64,000 bases of DNA from contig JAOWBW010000866.1 of assembly GCA_026119855.1 (NCBI GenBank), positions 248,001 through 312,000 of the forward strand, read 5' to 3'. The notes under the pieces are model-generated. The model did no database searches. It was not told where the DNA came from and saw only the letters and a program-made list of their open reading frames with translations. Below, piece after piece: positions 35,053 to 46,931 of this stretch. The position numbers were made by a program, and so were the translations under genes. The stretch's first letter is position 1; every line of letters begins with the position of its first letter. Source of the stretch: Campanula takesimana. Taxonomy: Eukaryota > Streptophyta > Magnoliopsida > Asterales > Campanulaceae.

Positions 35053-36002
35053 TGTCGCGCCCCAACCCGTGGTCCAACTTGGCCCCACGTTCGGGACACG
35101 CACGGAAGACGTTATAAAACATTTTAGGAAATTTTTTCGAAATGTCCTTTCATAAAAGTTTCATATAACCAAACACATTTACTTGAAACTTGATTTCATT
35201 TCACACAAACAAACTTTCACAACCCAAAGTACTTAGCCACAAGGCTTACACACTTTACTTACAAATTTACAAATCACCAACATGTTCCAAAAATAGGTGA
35301 TACAAAGATGAAGTCACGGGTACACTACCCAAAAGGTTATACATTTACATAATGTAGCCTTTACATAACACATGTCCCAAAATGTCTTACTCAAAATCAC
35401 CACCTCGACGTCCTCCCTTGTGAAGTGACCTATCCCTTGAGCTCTCCTTTATCTAAGGAAAACAACATTGAAAGGAACGGGGTGAGAATAAATCTCAGTA
35501 AGCTACTAAAATGCAACTACGTTACATGCTGAAATGATACTCGTAATTGAACAATGTCAATAAACATTCACATAGCACGTAACACGATAGGCAAAGCCAA
35601 CTCATCTTACCACACGTAAGGTGGAAATAAACATTCATAAGTGGATACTGAGCCAAGGTTCTCGAATCAAACATATAACCATCAGAGAGGTATCAACTGA
35701 CCAGCACCAAAGGGCTGAAACGGGTTCATAAACCAAACAACAACAACAACGGGGGAAAAATGACACAAAGTCATAACCTAAACGGTGACTAAACTCACAC
35801 AAATGAGAGCTAGCCCAAACCCAATTCGTGGCCCAAGGAAGGGGGTTAAAAATGGGAAACCAATGGTAGAAGCCTTACAATGAACTTGGCTCGTGTGCCA
35901 TTATAATCCCTACCACTGCCCGACACCACAACAAGTAGTACCAGCTGGACTTTAACACGAGCATAGTAATAAATACTTGCTTAAACAACAACCGGGGCAT
36001 GA
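35053..36002 (-). mobile_element. 5' LTR of E4, proximal part
   Basis: Collinear with 25864-26812 of the 3' LTR with a few differences. It is interrupted at 36002 by the 36003-44008 element, with CATGA at 35998-36002 as the left target duplication. Confidence 0.9.
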
Positions 36003-38982
36003 TGTAACGACCCGAAAACCCGCCTCTATTTTCTTGCTAGTAAATAATTATTTATTTATTTAGTTATTTATTAGTTTAATTATTTTATTAATTATGTGTG
36101 CATTTTGTGTTTCATAATAGTTTATGCCTAGCATTTTAATTGATCATTTGTGCTAGTGTAGAGTTATTGGGTCTTAGTTGTTAGTGGGGAATAGGGGTTA
36201 TGTGTTAGTAGGGCTAGAGGGGGCCTAAGTGTAAGATTTTAAATTGATAATCATCAACTCCCTCCCTCTCCCTCACCTTCTCTCTCTTTTCCCTGCACAC
36301 ACACACACACACACTCAATCTCTCTCTCTCTCCTCCATTGTTGGTGAAAAGGTAAGAAAACTCTCCTCCTTCTTCCGTCATTTTAATCATCTTCCTCCCT
36401 CTATTTCTTTTTGCTCATTTTATGAAAAATGTTTAGATCGTCGATAGGATCGTGTAGAGCTAAGAAATTTCGAATTCCGTCATCTTTCATAAATTCCAGG
36501 TAAGTTACTAAATCCCCCTATTTATACTTAAAATTCATCATGTATGTTGTATGTGTTGATATATGGGTTTATGTTCTTGTTTAGAAATTTATACTTGAAT
36601 TGTGCAAGAACTCATATGAACTTGATTTTGGAAGCCATGGAAGAAATTGTTATTCTTGAAGTGATTTGTGAAGATTAGGTGATGGATTGTTGGATTGGGA
36701 TGATGAGTTAGGTGTTGTTTGAAATATTTGGAGTTAAATGGGGTTTTAATGGAGTTAGAATTGGTTTGGGTCGAGCTCCACAATGGTGGGGAGATATAAG
36801 GGTTGTTATATCAGGATTTATGACAAAAGGAGTGAAATTCGGGTGTATTTTGGGGTCTGGGCGGTCGCCCACTTAGTTTTGGGCGACCTCCCACTAAATC
36901 AGCCTCTTTTAGCTTGGTAACAGGGTTCCGGGCGCTCGCCCACTCAATTCTGGGCGCTCGCCCACTTTTTCCAGAATTTAGGTCGATATTCCGGAGGCCA
37001 TAACTTCTTCGTCCGGACTCCGTTTTAGGCGTGTAAACTATGGTTTCGAAGCTCTCTTTGAGTACTACAAGATGGGATAGGTTTTTCAGTGAAGTTCTAA
37101 GTTTTATACTTCGGGATTTTATTGGGTGTTTGAGGTTAAGAGGAGTTGTATCGATCCATTGTGATCAAGTTTTACAAATCCAATTGAGTGACTTTGTTGA
37201 GTTGTTGTGATCATCTTTGTGATATAAGTGAGGATTTCATACTTTGAGAGCCTTTAATTGAAAGTTATTTTACTGATCGAATTGATTTTTGGATAAGACT
37301 TGGTCTAGGTTTTAGGTGATATCCTATAGTACCTAGAGGGTTGTTTTAGAACACTAAAGTGTTGGGTTTGGTCCGTATATGATCATGTATGAATAGGTGT
37401 AACCTTTTGGGTTCGTTTGGGGTGTTGAGAATTGGTTCGTTTATGAACGGATGTAAAGCGTGATATGGTGATTGGGTACCTGTGGTTTTGATTAGCTTCT
37501 TTATGGTGTATTCATTCGGACTTCCTATTTGGAATTCTAGGTGTAAAAATATAGGGAGTTGATAGTCTTAGTACATCTTCATGAGTAAACGTTTAGGGAA
37601 ATTTTGGTAATAGTCATTGTACTATTTGTGAGCGACCGTTTGGGTTGTGCTCTTTATGAGTAACTTGTGAGTATCATCTTTAGGATGTGTTTGATGTGTG
37701 CCTTATCTTGGAGTCATCAAGTTTTAATGGTCAATGTTGTTGGACCCTCTATGAGCAATCTCGTTTATCGTTGTTGGACTCTTTTATGAGAAACTTCTTG
37801 TGTTCATTGTTGTTGAACTCTTCATGAGTAATCGTTTGCATCTTTATGGTGATTAATTGGTATGGTTCCCTACTTTAGAATCATTAATTGTTTACCGAGC
37901 TAGTGTTATTTCTTAGCGTTTATTTGAAAGCCCAGCTGGCATTTGTGGTTGTGTCGGGCGATGGGGAAGATTATAATGGCAACGAGCCGAGTCCATTATA
38001 ATGTGATCCATTGTTTTGCCCTTATTTTCCTCTTCCAGATTGGCCTTGGTTGGGATGAGCTAGCTTCCTTTGGAAGTAGTCTAGCTAACTTTTTGGGTTT
38101 TGACTTTGTGTCATCTCCCCTATCCTTGTGACATGTTACATTGTTATGGTTCCGGTACCGGGGTTGTGATCTTCAGCTGTTTATGCTACTACGAAGATTG
38201 GTTGATTGATTGATTTGTCGGTTCTGTCCGAGGTTCTCTTCAGCTGTTATGCTGCTATGGTTGATAGATCGATTGGTTGGTTCTGACTGGGTTCTTATCT
38301 TCAGCCGTTTGTGCTACTGCGAAGATTAATTGATTGGTTGATGGGTTGGTTCTGCGCAGAGGCTTCTTTGTTATATCCGTTTGGTGAAACCTTGGCTAAG
38401 TATCCTTTGTAACGTGTTTATTTCAGTCTTGTGTGCTGCATGATGAGTTAGTCGTTATTTCCAACTGGTATGGGACGGTTGTCGATAAGGAGCTTCTCAT
38501 TTGTTGTTATATGATTTACCTGTTCAGTTATATCGTTGATTTGCATGATATTATGCCATGTAGCTACATAAGTACTTACTGAGATTTTTTCTCACCCCGT
38601 TTCTTTTATCTTTGTTTTTTCCTTAAACCCCCCCAGGGAAGCAAGTGGTATCGTTTTGAAGTTCGTTGTAGCAGGAATCTTCTGAGCAGGTTTATCGTCT
38701 TTGGGGTAGTTGCTCTTCGGAGCCTTTATGTATTTTGTTGTGAGATCGAGGTAGTACAGTATTGTATTAAGTCCATTATCCGTTGAGTTGTTATATTATT
38801 AATAAGTTGTTCTTGCTTCCGCGTTTGTTTTAGTCTCCGAGTTATTATCTCGTGGAGGTGTGGTCTGATGGTTTTGGTTTTATAGTTGAATTCACGTGGC
38901 CGGTTTGGTATTTAGCATTTTTGGAGATGTACATTATGTAAATTTTATGTTTATGGATTTTAGAATTTTCCGGGGTGTGACA
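36003..38982 (+). mobile_element. 5' LTR of the 36003-44008 element
   Basis: It starts TGTAACGACCCGAAAACCC and ends CCGGGGTGTGACA. It contains a CA and CT microsatellite near 36297-36331 and inverted repeats GGGCGGTCGCCC (36859-36870) and GGGCGCTCGCCC (36930-36941 and 36952-36963). The conserved ACTTACTGAGATTTTTTCTC block lies near 38573-38593. Confidence 0.92.
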
Positions 38983-41025
38983 GTTGGTATCAGAGCAATG
39001 GTTTTAGAACTTGAAGGAGAATAAGAACTCTGATCGGTTTAGAAACTAAGTTTTCTTGAAGGATGAGGTTAAGGTAGAAGTTGGTTGAGTTATGAGTCGT
39101 GATATTGACGTCGAGTGTTTCTTCTCTTGTGGTATATCAAGTATAGGATTGGTGTCAATAGTGTTGGTTCCATTGGGATTAATTGGTTTGGGAATCGAGA
39201 GTGCGAGTTTTGAAGGCTTGGGCATATCTATTTCGTAAAGTGGACAGCGTTTCGTGCTATGTTCACATGTTTGTTATCATTCATGGATTCATAGGTGAAT
39301 CAGTGAACATATAGTATCGGTTGGGTTAAAAGAGTTAAAGATTCAATTTGAGAATTTCTTGATAGGAGATTTTTCTTTACTTTTAGTACATTTACGTGAG
39401 TGCATCGGAATTGTTTAGTATGAGGAAATACATAGTTTATTATGAGTGATATTAAGAAGTTGAGTTATGATACTTCTGGAATCATTTTAGTACATGACTG
39501 GAGTTGAGTTAAAGCAATATGAGTTATGAGTATATTGTGGAAGTTATAATCATTAATGATGGTAAGCGCGTTAAGTTTAAAGGACTAAACATATTTTGAG
39601 AAGGTAAGAAATTCTCGGGCAATATTAAAGGCATTTTGGGTTTTAGTTAAACAGTTGTCACATGGTTCTGGATCTTTTCTTTATGGCGTTTCTCGTTCGG
39701 ATTAAGGATGTGTAAAGGAAGTTGGGTATAGATACTTGGGCATATTAAAGGATGCTATGATTTTGCATTTGGTCAGTTGAAATGTTATTCGCTAATTGGA
39801 TTATTATGTTGGTAATACTGTTGAGCATAAGTAATATTGGGTTAATAAATGTATATGTGAAAGACTAAATTGGGTTAGCCATTGAAGATTTAGAATTTGT
39901 TAAAATTCATTTGGGTACATCAGCACGGATTATTAATTTAAATGGGAGTTAGAGGAAATCTTTTGAAGATAAAACTTGGATTGTTTTGCGGACTACTGAG
40001 TACTTGGGATTGTTTTAAACCTTCAAAGATTGGAGTAATGTAATGATAATAATTTCAGTATTAATGTTGTTTCGTGGTTTGGACTGGTATCACTGTTATC
40101 TTAAAAGGTGTGATCAGTGTTATGTTTTCTTGGAGATATGTTAAGTTTTCCATTATAGTGAAAATTGATAAATCCATTACCTCTAGTAATGCTTCCAAAT
40201 AGAAATGGAGGTACGCAATGATTTTGGGCAATAAAGTAGTTGTACATGCTTCGAGGATTAACGCTTAATAAATGGAACTACCTATGACTTGGGATTGGTT
40301 GTGATTTTATGGATATTGCCTTAGAGGATTATACATTTTATTTCATTTTGGGGCCAAGTTGAAACGTTGATGACAGACTATCAAAAGTTAATGGATATAT
40401 TTCCTTAGAAAACTAAGTATGAGGTAATGCAAGTAGTTTGAGAAATTCAAAGATTATGACTGTATTATGTTTTATCTCATGAGGAAGTGAGTGTGGTAGT
40501 GGAATCTCATTTGATCGGATAGTTGATGACGGTAAATTTTTGAGTATATCATTGAGTCATTGGGTGACAATAATCGTTAGCCCTATTCCTTCTCTTATTT
40601 GTCCGGGTAGTAGTATGATTACTTGGGATGATGTCTAGATCGTCAATGCGTACGGATGAACCGGAAAAGTAAAACTTATGGATGTTGATGATTTAAGGGT
40701 TGATGGTGAGCGTAATGCTAATTAGGATCAAATCAGCTATGTCTCAGAATTGGTGAACAAGTGATAGTCTTGAGAATGTGAAATTTGGGATGAACAAGGA
40801 AGATAACTTTAGGATGTTTGATATGAATATGCTTGAGATATGTATGTGTTCAATATGTGTGGGTTTATTTGAGACATGGAATCGATGTTTGAAATCTTTA
40901 ATAGGTACGTGATTTGGGGTTATGAGTGCTATATGATAATCGATATTTTGTGGCCTCATTGTGATTGCGTGTGATGATTTTTGATAAGTGAATTCGCGGG
41001 CGAATTCTTTTTAAGGAGGGTAGAT
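38983..41025 (+). pseudogene. Internal region with extremely decayed gypsy pol
   Basis: No ORF longer than about 70 codons. Even so, an RNase H-like series can be read in order with phase changes. GNKVVVHASR at 40227-40256 resembles the conserved KVIAYASR block. TDYQKLMDIF at about 40373-40402 resembles TDHQSLKYLF, and KDYDCI at about 40450-40467 resembles the KDYEC block of E4. The spacing between them is close to that of a real domain. The region ends in a purine-rich stretch, TTAAGGAGGGTAGAT (41011-41025), directly before the 3' LTR, the likely polypurine tract. Confidence 0.6.
38985..38996 (+). promoter_or_regulatory. Primer-binding site, tRNA-iMet type
   Basis: TGGTATCAGAGC lies two bases after the LTR end at 38982. 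A full 12-base match indicates that the element kept a working priming signal despite having lost its genes. Confidence 0.9.
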
Positions 41026-44008
41026 TGTAACGACCCGAAAACCCGCCTCTATTTTCTTGCTAGTAAATAATTATTTATTTATTTAGTTATTTATTAGTTT
41101 AATTATTTCATTAATTATGTGTGCATTTTGTGTTTCATAATATTTTATGCCAAGCATTTTAATTGATCATTTGTGCTAGTGTAGAGTTATTGGGTTTTAG
41201 TTGTTAGTGGGGAATAGGGGTTATGTGTTAGTAGGGCTAGAGGGGGCCTAAGTGTAAGATTTTAAATTAATAATCATCAACTCCCTCCCTCTCCCTCACC
41301 TTCTCTCTCTTTTCCCTGCACACACACACACACACACACTCAATCTCTCTCTCTCTCCTCCATTGTTGGTGAAAAGGTAAGAAAACTCTCCTCCTTCTTC
41401 CTTCATTTTAATCATCTTCCTCCCTCTATTTCTTATTGCTCATTTTATGAAAAATGTTTAGATCGTCGATAGGATCGTGTAGAGCTAAGAAATTTCGAAT
41501 TCCGTCATCTTTCATAAATTCCAGGTAAGTTACTAAATCCCCCTATTTATGCTTAAAATTCATCATGTATGTTGTATGTGTTGATATATGGGTTTATGTT
41601 CTTGTTTTAGAAATTTATACTTGAAATTGTGCAAGAACTCATATGAACTTGATTTTGGAAGCCATGGAAGAAATTGTTATTCTTGAAGTGATTTGTGAAG
41701 ATTAGGTGATGGATTGTTGGATTGGGATGATGAGTTAGGTGTTGTTTGAAATATTTGGAGTTAAATGGGGTTTTAATGGAGTTAGAATTGGTTTGGGTCG
41801 AGCTCCACAATGGTGGGGAGGTATAAGGGTTGTTATATCAGGATTTAGGACAAAAGGAGTGAAATTCGGGTGTATTTTGGGGTCTGGGCGGTCGCCCACT
41901 TAGTTTTGGGCGACCTCCCACTAAATCAGCCTCTTTTAGCTTGGTAACAGGGTTCCGGGCGCTCGCCCACTCAATTCCGGGCGCTCGCCCACTTTTTCCA
42001 GAATTTAGGTCGATCTTCCGGAGGCCATAACTTCTTCGTCCGGACTCCGTTTTAGGCGTGTAAACTATCGTTTCGAAGCTATCTTCGAGTAATACAAGAT
42101 GGGATAGGTTGTTAAGTGAAGTTCTAAGTTTTATAGTTCGGTATTTTATTGAGTGTTTGAGGTTAAGAGGAGTTGTATCGATCCATTGTGATCAAGTTTT
42201 GCAAATCCAATTGAGTGACTTTGTTGAGTTGTTGTGATCATCTTTGTGATATAAGTAAGGATTTCATACTTTGAGACCCTTTAATTGAAAGTTATTTTAC
42301 TGATCGAATAGATTTTAGGATAAGACTTGGTCTAAGTTTTAGGTGATATCCTATAGTACCTAGAGGGTTGTTTTGGAACACTAAAGTGTTGGGTTTGGTC
42401 CGTATATGATCATGTATGAATAGGTGTAACCTTTTGGGTTCGTTTGGGGTGTTGAGAATTGGTTCGTTTATGAACGGATGTAAAGTGTTATATGGTGATT
42501 GGGTACCTGTGGTTTTGATTAGCTTCTTTATGGTGTATTCATTCGGACTTCCTATTTGGAATTCTAGGTGTAAAAATATAGGGAGTTGATAGTCTTAGTA
42601 CATCTTCATGAGTAAACGTTTAGGGAAATTTTGGTAATAGTCATTGTACTATTTGTGAGCGACCGTTTGGGTTGTGCTCTTTATGAGTAACTTGTGAGTA
42701 TCATCTTTAGGATGTGTTTGATATGTGCCTTATCTTGGAGTCATCAAGTTTTAATGGTCAATGTTGTTGGACCCTCTATGAGCAATCTCGTTTATCGTTG
42801 TTGGACTCTTTTATGAGAAACTTCTTGTGTTCATTGTTGTTGAACTCTTCATGAGTAATCGTTTGCATCTTTATGGTGATTAATTGGTATGGTTCCCTAC
42901 TTTGGAATCATTAATTGTTTACCGAGCTAGTGTTATTTCTTAGCGTTTATTTGAAAGCCCAGCTGGCATTTGTGGTTGTGTCAGGCGATGGGGAAGATTA
43001 TAATGGCAACGAGCCGAGTCCATTATAATGTGATCCATTGTTTTGCCCTTATTTTCCTCTTCCAGATTGTCCTTGGTTGGGATGAGCTAGCTTCCTTCGG
43101 AAGTAGTCTAGCTAACTTTTTGGGTTTTGACTTTGTGTCATCTCCCCTGTCCTTTGTGACATGTTACATTGTTATGGTTTCGGTACCGGGGTTGTGATCT
43201 TCAGCTGTTTATGCTACTACGAAGATTGGTTGATTGATTGATTTGTCGGTTCTGTCCGAGGTTCTCTTCAGCTGTTATGCTGCTATGGTTGATGGATCGA
43301 ATCGTTGGTTCTGACCGGGTTCTTATCTTCAGCCGTTTGTGCTACTGCGAAGATTGATTGATTAGTTGATGGGTTGGTTCTGCGCAGAGGCTTCTTTGTT
43401 ATATCCGTTTGGTAAAACCTTGGCTCAGTATCCTTTGTAACGTGTTTATTTCAGTCTTGTGTGCTGCATGATGAGTTAGTCGTTATTTCCAACTGGTATG
43501 GGACGGTTGGCGATAAGGAGCTTCTCATTTGTTGTTATATGATTTACCTGTTCAGTTATATCGTTGATTTTCATGATATTATGCCATGTAGCTACATTAG
43601 TAACTTACTGAGATTTTATCTCACCCCGTTTCTTTTATCTTTGTTTTTCCTTAACCCCCCAGGGAAGCAAGTGGTATCGTTTTGAGGTTCGTTGTAGCGG
43701 TAATCTTCTGAGCAGGTTGATCGTCTTTGGGGTAGTTGCTCTTCGGAGCCTTTATGTATTTTGTTGTGAGATCGAGGTAGTACAGTATTGTATTAAGTCC
43801 ATTGTCCGTTGAGTTGTTATATTATTAATAAGTTGTTCTTGCTTCCGCGTTTGTTTTAGTCTCCGAGTTATTATCTCGTGGAGGTGTGGTCTGATGGTTT
43901 TGGTTTTATAGTTGAATTCACGTGGCCGGTTTGGTATTTAGCATTTTTGGAGATGTACATTATGTAAATTTTATGTTTATGGATTTTAGAATTTTCCGGG
44001 GCGTGACA
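41026..44008 (+). mobile_element. 3' LTR of the 36003-44008 element
   Basis: Near-identical to 36003-38982. Differences include a longer CA microsatellite (about 41320-41338) and scattered substitutions. It ends GGGGCGTGACA, followed by the CATGA duplication. Confidence 0.92.
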
Positions 44009-44914
44009 CATGACTCCAAAGTAGGGAACCACACAAACCATCATAAAGATGTAGACACGTTACTCATAAAAGAGTTCATAACATTGACATTAAGTCACAA
44101 CACAATCCTTTATCAATGACATTAAGTCAAACAACAATCTTGCACACATTCACAATCAATCCATTATCTACAATCTTAGCATCCCAAAACACCCCTCTAG
44201 GTGCTCTACACAAGGACCCAAAACCTAGACAAGGATTGACTTCTAACTCATTTGAAATTAACTAACTTTTGTTCAACAGTGGGTCTGGGCGGTCGCCCAG
44301 AGTACCAAAATTTGAAACCCAAACCCTGCCATCTTGGGCGGTCGCCCACAAGCCTAGACTCAGAATTTCTAATTTCTCCTGCAAGTCAATTTCATCCGTC
44401 CCAAGCGTAGGAGTATAACTTACTAACACTTATACTATTACCAGGAGTGCAACAACCATCCAAAAACATTACTTTCAAACTTAACTCTTCATTTCTACCA
44501 AAATACTCCCTTTGTCCCAAAATTACAAGTATCACAAAATCATCCAATTCACAAAAATAACAATCATAAGTGTCAAATATAACATATATGACCATTTTAA
44601 CATTTAAAGGGGAATTAGTAACTTACCTATTTCGGGAAAAAGTATCGCTGAAATATGTTTTGATCGGGTAGAAATGACCTATTCAACGCCCTGATCATTT
44701 TTATATAATCAGATTTTAAAACGGAGTAGTAAATAAAAAAGAAATAAAATCAAAATGAAATGAACATACCTTTTTCTCTTAACCATAGGAAAGAATGAGA
44801 GGAAAAGTTGTTCTGGGAAAGTATGAATATGCAGAGGGAGAAATGGTGAGATAAGTTTATAAAGATCTTTACCCATGTTTTTATTTTGGTCACTCTAGTT
44901 TCATTTTAAACAAA
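44009..44914 (-). mobile_element. 5' LTR of E4, distal part, truncated
   Basis: It resumes the E4 LTR after the nested insertion and is collinear with about 26816-27764 of the 3' LTR. It has lost one segment of the GGGCGG repeat region, with two inverted repeats here (44287-44298 and 44336-44347) against four in the other LTR. It stops at TTTTAAACAAA, about 220 bp short of the LTR start, and leader sequence of another element follows. Confidence 0.85.
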
Positions 44915-46407
44915 CTGCAAATCAGTAGGTTAAAGGGATTGCCTTGACCCTAAATAAAAATTCTTTCACCTGTAGTAATGGTTAGCACAGAAACATGGAA
45001 TTGAAGGACAGGATGCAAAGGCGGGCGATTCTGGTGGTGAAGGTCGGAGGCGCGCGCCTTAGGCCAAGAAGGCCAGAGGCGCACGCTTCCCACCTTTTTC
45101 CACCAGAATGCCTAGAAAGCAATAAAAAGAACACCAAAAGCAGAAACGCAAGTTTAACCCTCTAAGAAGTCCCCAGCAGAGTCGCCACTGTAGATACCCC
45201 AGGAAAGCCACAACTTAGCTAGAGCGGTGGAAGGATCCTAGGATGTCTAACTTGTTTTAGATTGAAGACTCGCCACCTATGTTTCTAATGGAACATAAGA
45301 AAAACCTAAAGAAATAGCCTATTTTATATTACAAAACCAAATATTCGGGAAGAGAAGGGTTCGGGGGTTAGGTGACGGAGTGGGAAATACTTAAACACCC
45401 ACTCCGCCCCGCTTACGCGGATCTTGCTACTATTGGTGTTCTAATACTAAATGTCCTTATTTTAATATGAGAAAAGTGCTAACAATTATAATGTAAAGAA
45501 AAGGGGAATTGTAAAGGGAAATAAAAGAGAATTATTTTATTGATTTAATGCCAACAATTACATGTCAAACGATTATATTAAGAAGTAAATGGTAAATTAA
45601 AATGGAGTTTAGAATGTTGGAATGTAACCTTGGCCAAACTTCAATAGTGAAGCGGCCTTTTGGTTGTATTCCTTTTTATGGAGATTGATTGCATACACTA
45701 GTAAGACACAAATAAAACAAGAGAATAAAATTTGTACCTTAAAAGGAGAACTTCAAACTTTCACTTGAGAAGAGTTTTGTGTAGAGTTTTGTTGCTTGAA
45801 TTATTGTTGAATAGAATTCTTTGTAAAGAATTCTTGGAGAGAAATGTGTATAGTGTAGATGTAGAGAAAGTTTTTGGGCCTTTTCTAAGGTAAAAAGATA
45901 TGGTTTTAATAGGTGAAAAAGAGAGGAAAAGATAGCTTTTCAACCAATAAGAAAATAAATAAAATTAAATAATAAAGAGAAAATAAAATAATAAATAAAA
46001 GAAATATTTTGTTTTAAAGAAAAGGCTAAGAATATGGGATTGAGAGTTATGGAATAAAGGGGGGATGAACTTGGATTAAAAAAGGGGTCTTTTGTGATCA
46101 AGAAGAGATGTTGTAAATAAAAAAAATGGAGGGAAAAATGGTGCAATATGTTACTGCCATAATGGGAAGCGCGCGAGTCCCGCTTTAGGGGCGAGACGCG
46201 CGCGCAACCCACAAGCAGTGCTGAAGGCACCCGCGGGTGATAAATGACAGAATGACCCTAAAAGTTAACTCTGTTATGCAGTTCAGTCGAAAACTAATGG
46301 AATCAGTTAGGAACTTAACCGAAGTAACAGAAATTAACAAAAACAAGTTAAATAAAAATACTATGTATGCAATCGGGACATGAGAGGTCCAAGGCGGGGT
46401 GTCTACA
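44915..46407 (-). mobile_element. Truncated Tat-like family A element (E5)
   Basis: On the minus strand: 5' LTR (46407-45189), primer site (45187-45170, TGGCGACTCTGCTGGGGA) and about 255 bp of leader, then abrupt truncation at 44915. The leader matches those of E1 and E3, including the GGCCTTCTTGGCC near-palindrome. The LTR starts TGTAGACACC and ends GGGGTATCTACA in minus sense. No coding sequence remains. Confidence 0.85.
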
Positions 46408-46931
46408 AGTTGGACCACCACTACTCTGCAACAAAAGGACAACTCAGACTGACCTCCAATCAGAATTCAACAGCTCATTGTCCTTCAACTTGGACCCCTA
46501 GTATTTCAAACGGCTAGTTTCTCCTTCAAGGCTATAAATAGACCTTGAGTTCTTCATTGAACATTGCTGAGATTCCAAGAGAGAAATTGCTGTTGAAATT
46601 CTTGATGATTGAAGATCATATTCAAGATTTCCAGAATCCTTCGAATCTTCAAGCACAAATCTTAAAAGTCTTCAACAACTCCAGAAACCTTCATCTACAA
46701 ATCTCAAGCCTTGTAGCACACAAGATTTATTAGGCTCTATAATCATATAGATTTCAAAGAGATTTTGATTCTTACACTGATTGATCAATCACATAGATTG
46801 AATCATTAGGGATACACTGATCTAAGTCTATAATTGTTCTTCATAGAAAATAGGTGTTGATTCAATACTTCATCTCTGTAATCTGTACTCAAGAGAATCA
46901 ATATATAGCTCATTCAAAATCCAAGACTGAC
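46408..46931 (+). other. Unassigned 524-bp island with a TATA box
   Basis: This lies between two minus-strand family A LTRs and matches neither them nor any other repeat in the window. It has a TATA box CTATAAATAG at 46532-46541 followed by CTTGAGTTCTTCATTGAACA, then A/T-rich sequence with no long ORF. The layout resembles a promoter and leader of an LTR or pararetrovirus-type element, but no terminal TG/CA or coding region supports that. It could also be older target DNA. Confidence 0.35.

Larger units (their letters stand above)
36003..44008 (+). mobile_element. Two-LTR non-autonomous gypsy element with decayed pol
   Basis: LTRs of 2,980 and 2,983 bp flank a 2,043-bp internal region. The target duplication CATGA is exact (35998-36002 and 44009-44013). 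There is a tRNA-iMet primer site after the left LTR and a purine tract before the right LTR. By eye the two LTRs differ at about eight positions in their first 480 bp, so insertion was recent relative to the host element. The internal region has no usable ORF, but keeps faint RNase H-like sequence. It must have moved with proteins from another element. Confidence 0.9.
25864..44914 (-). mobile_element. Tekay-like chromovirus gag-pol element (E4) with two nested insertions
   Basis: A minus-strand Ty3/gypsy element: 3' LTR 25864-27983, coding region 28001-34972 and 5' LTR from 35053. Integrase after RNase H plus a C-terminal chromodomain remnant identify a chromovirus. The long LTRs (2.1 kb) and gag with two zinc knuckles fit Tekay/Del. 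A solo LTR (28459-30941) and an 8-kb element (36003-44008) are inserted into it. Its right end is truncated at 44914. Confidence 0.9.

Noticed and set aside
36297..36331. CA/CT microsatellite as an independent feature
   Set aside because: It is part of the LTR and recurs in the other LTR copy with a length change. Useful for dating but not a separate element.
46545..46733. 62-codon ORF downstream of the TATA box in the unassigned island
   Set aside because: It is short, has no domain, and starts within an AT-rich leader-like region. Chance length is sufficient.
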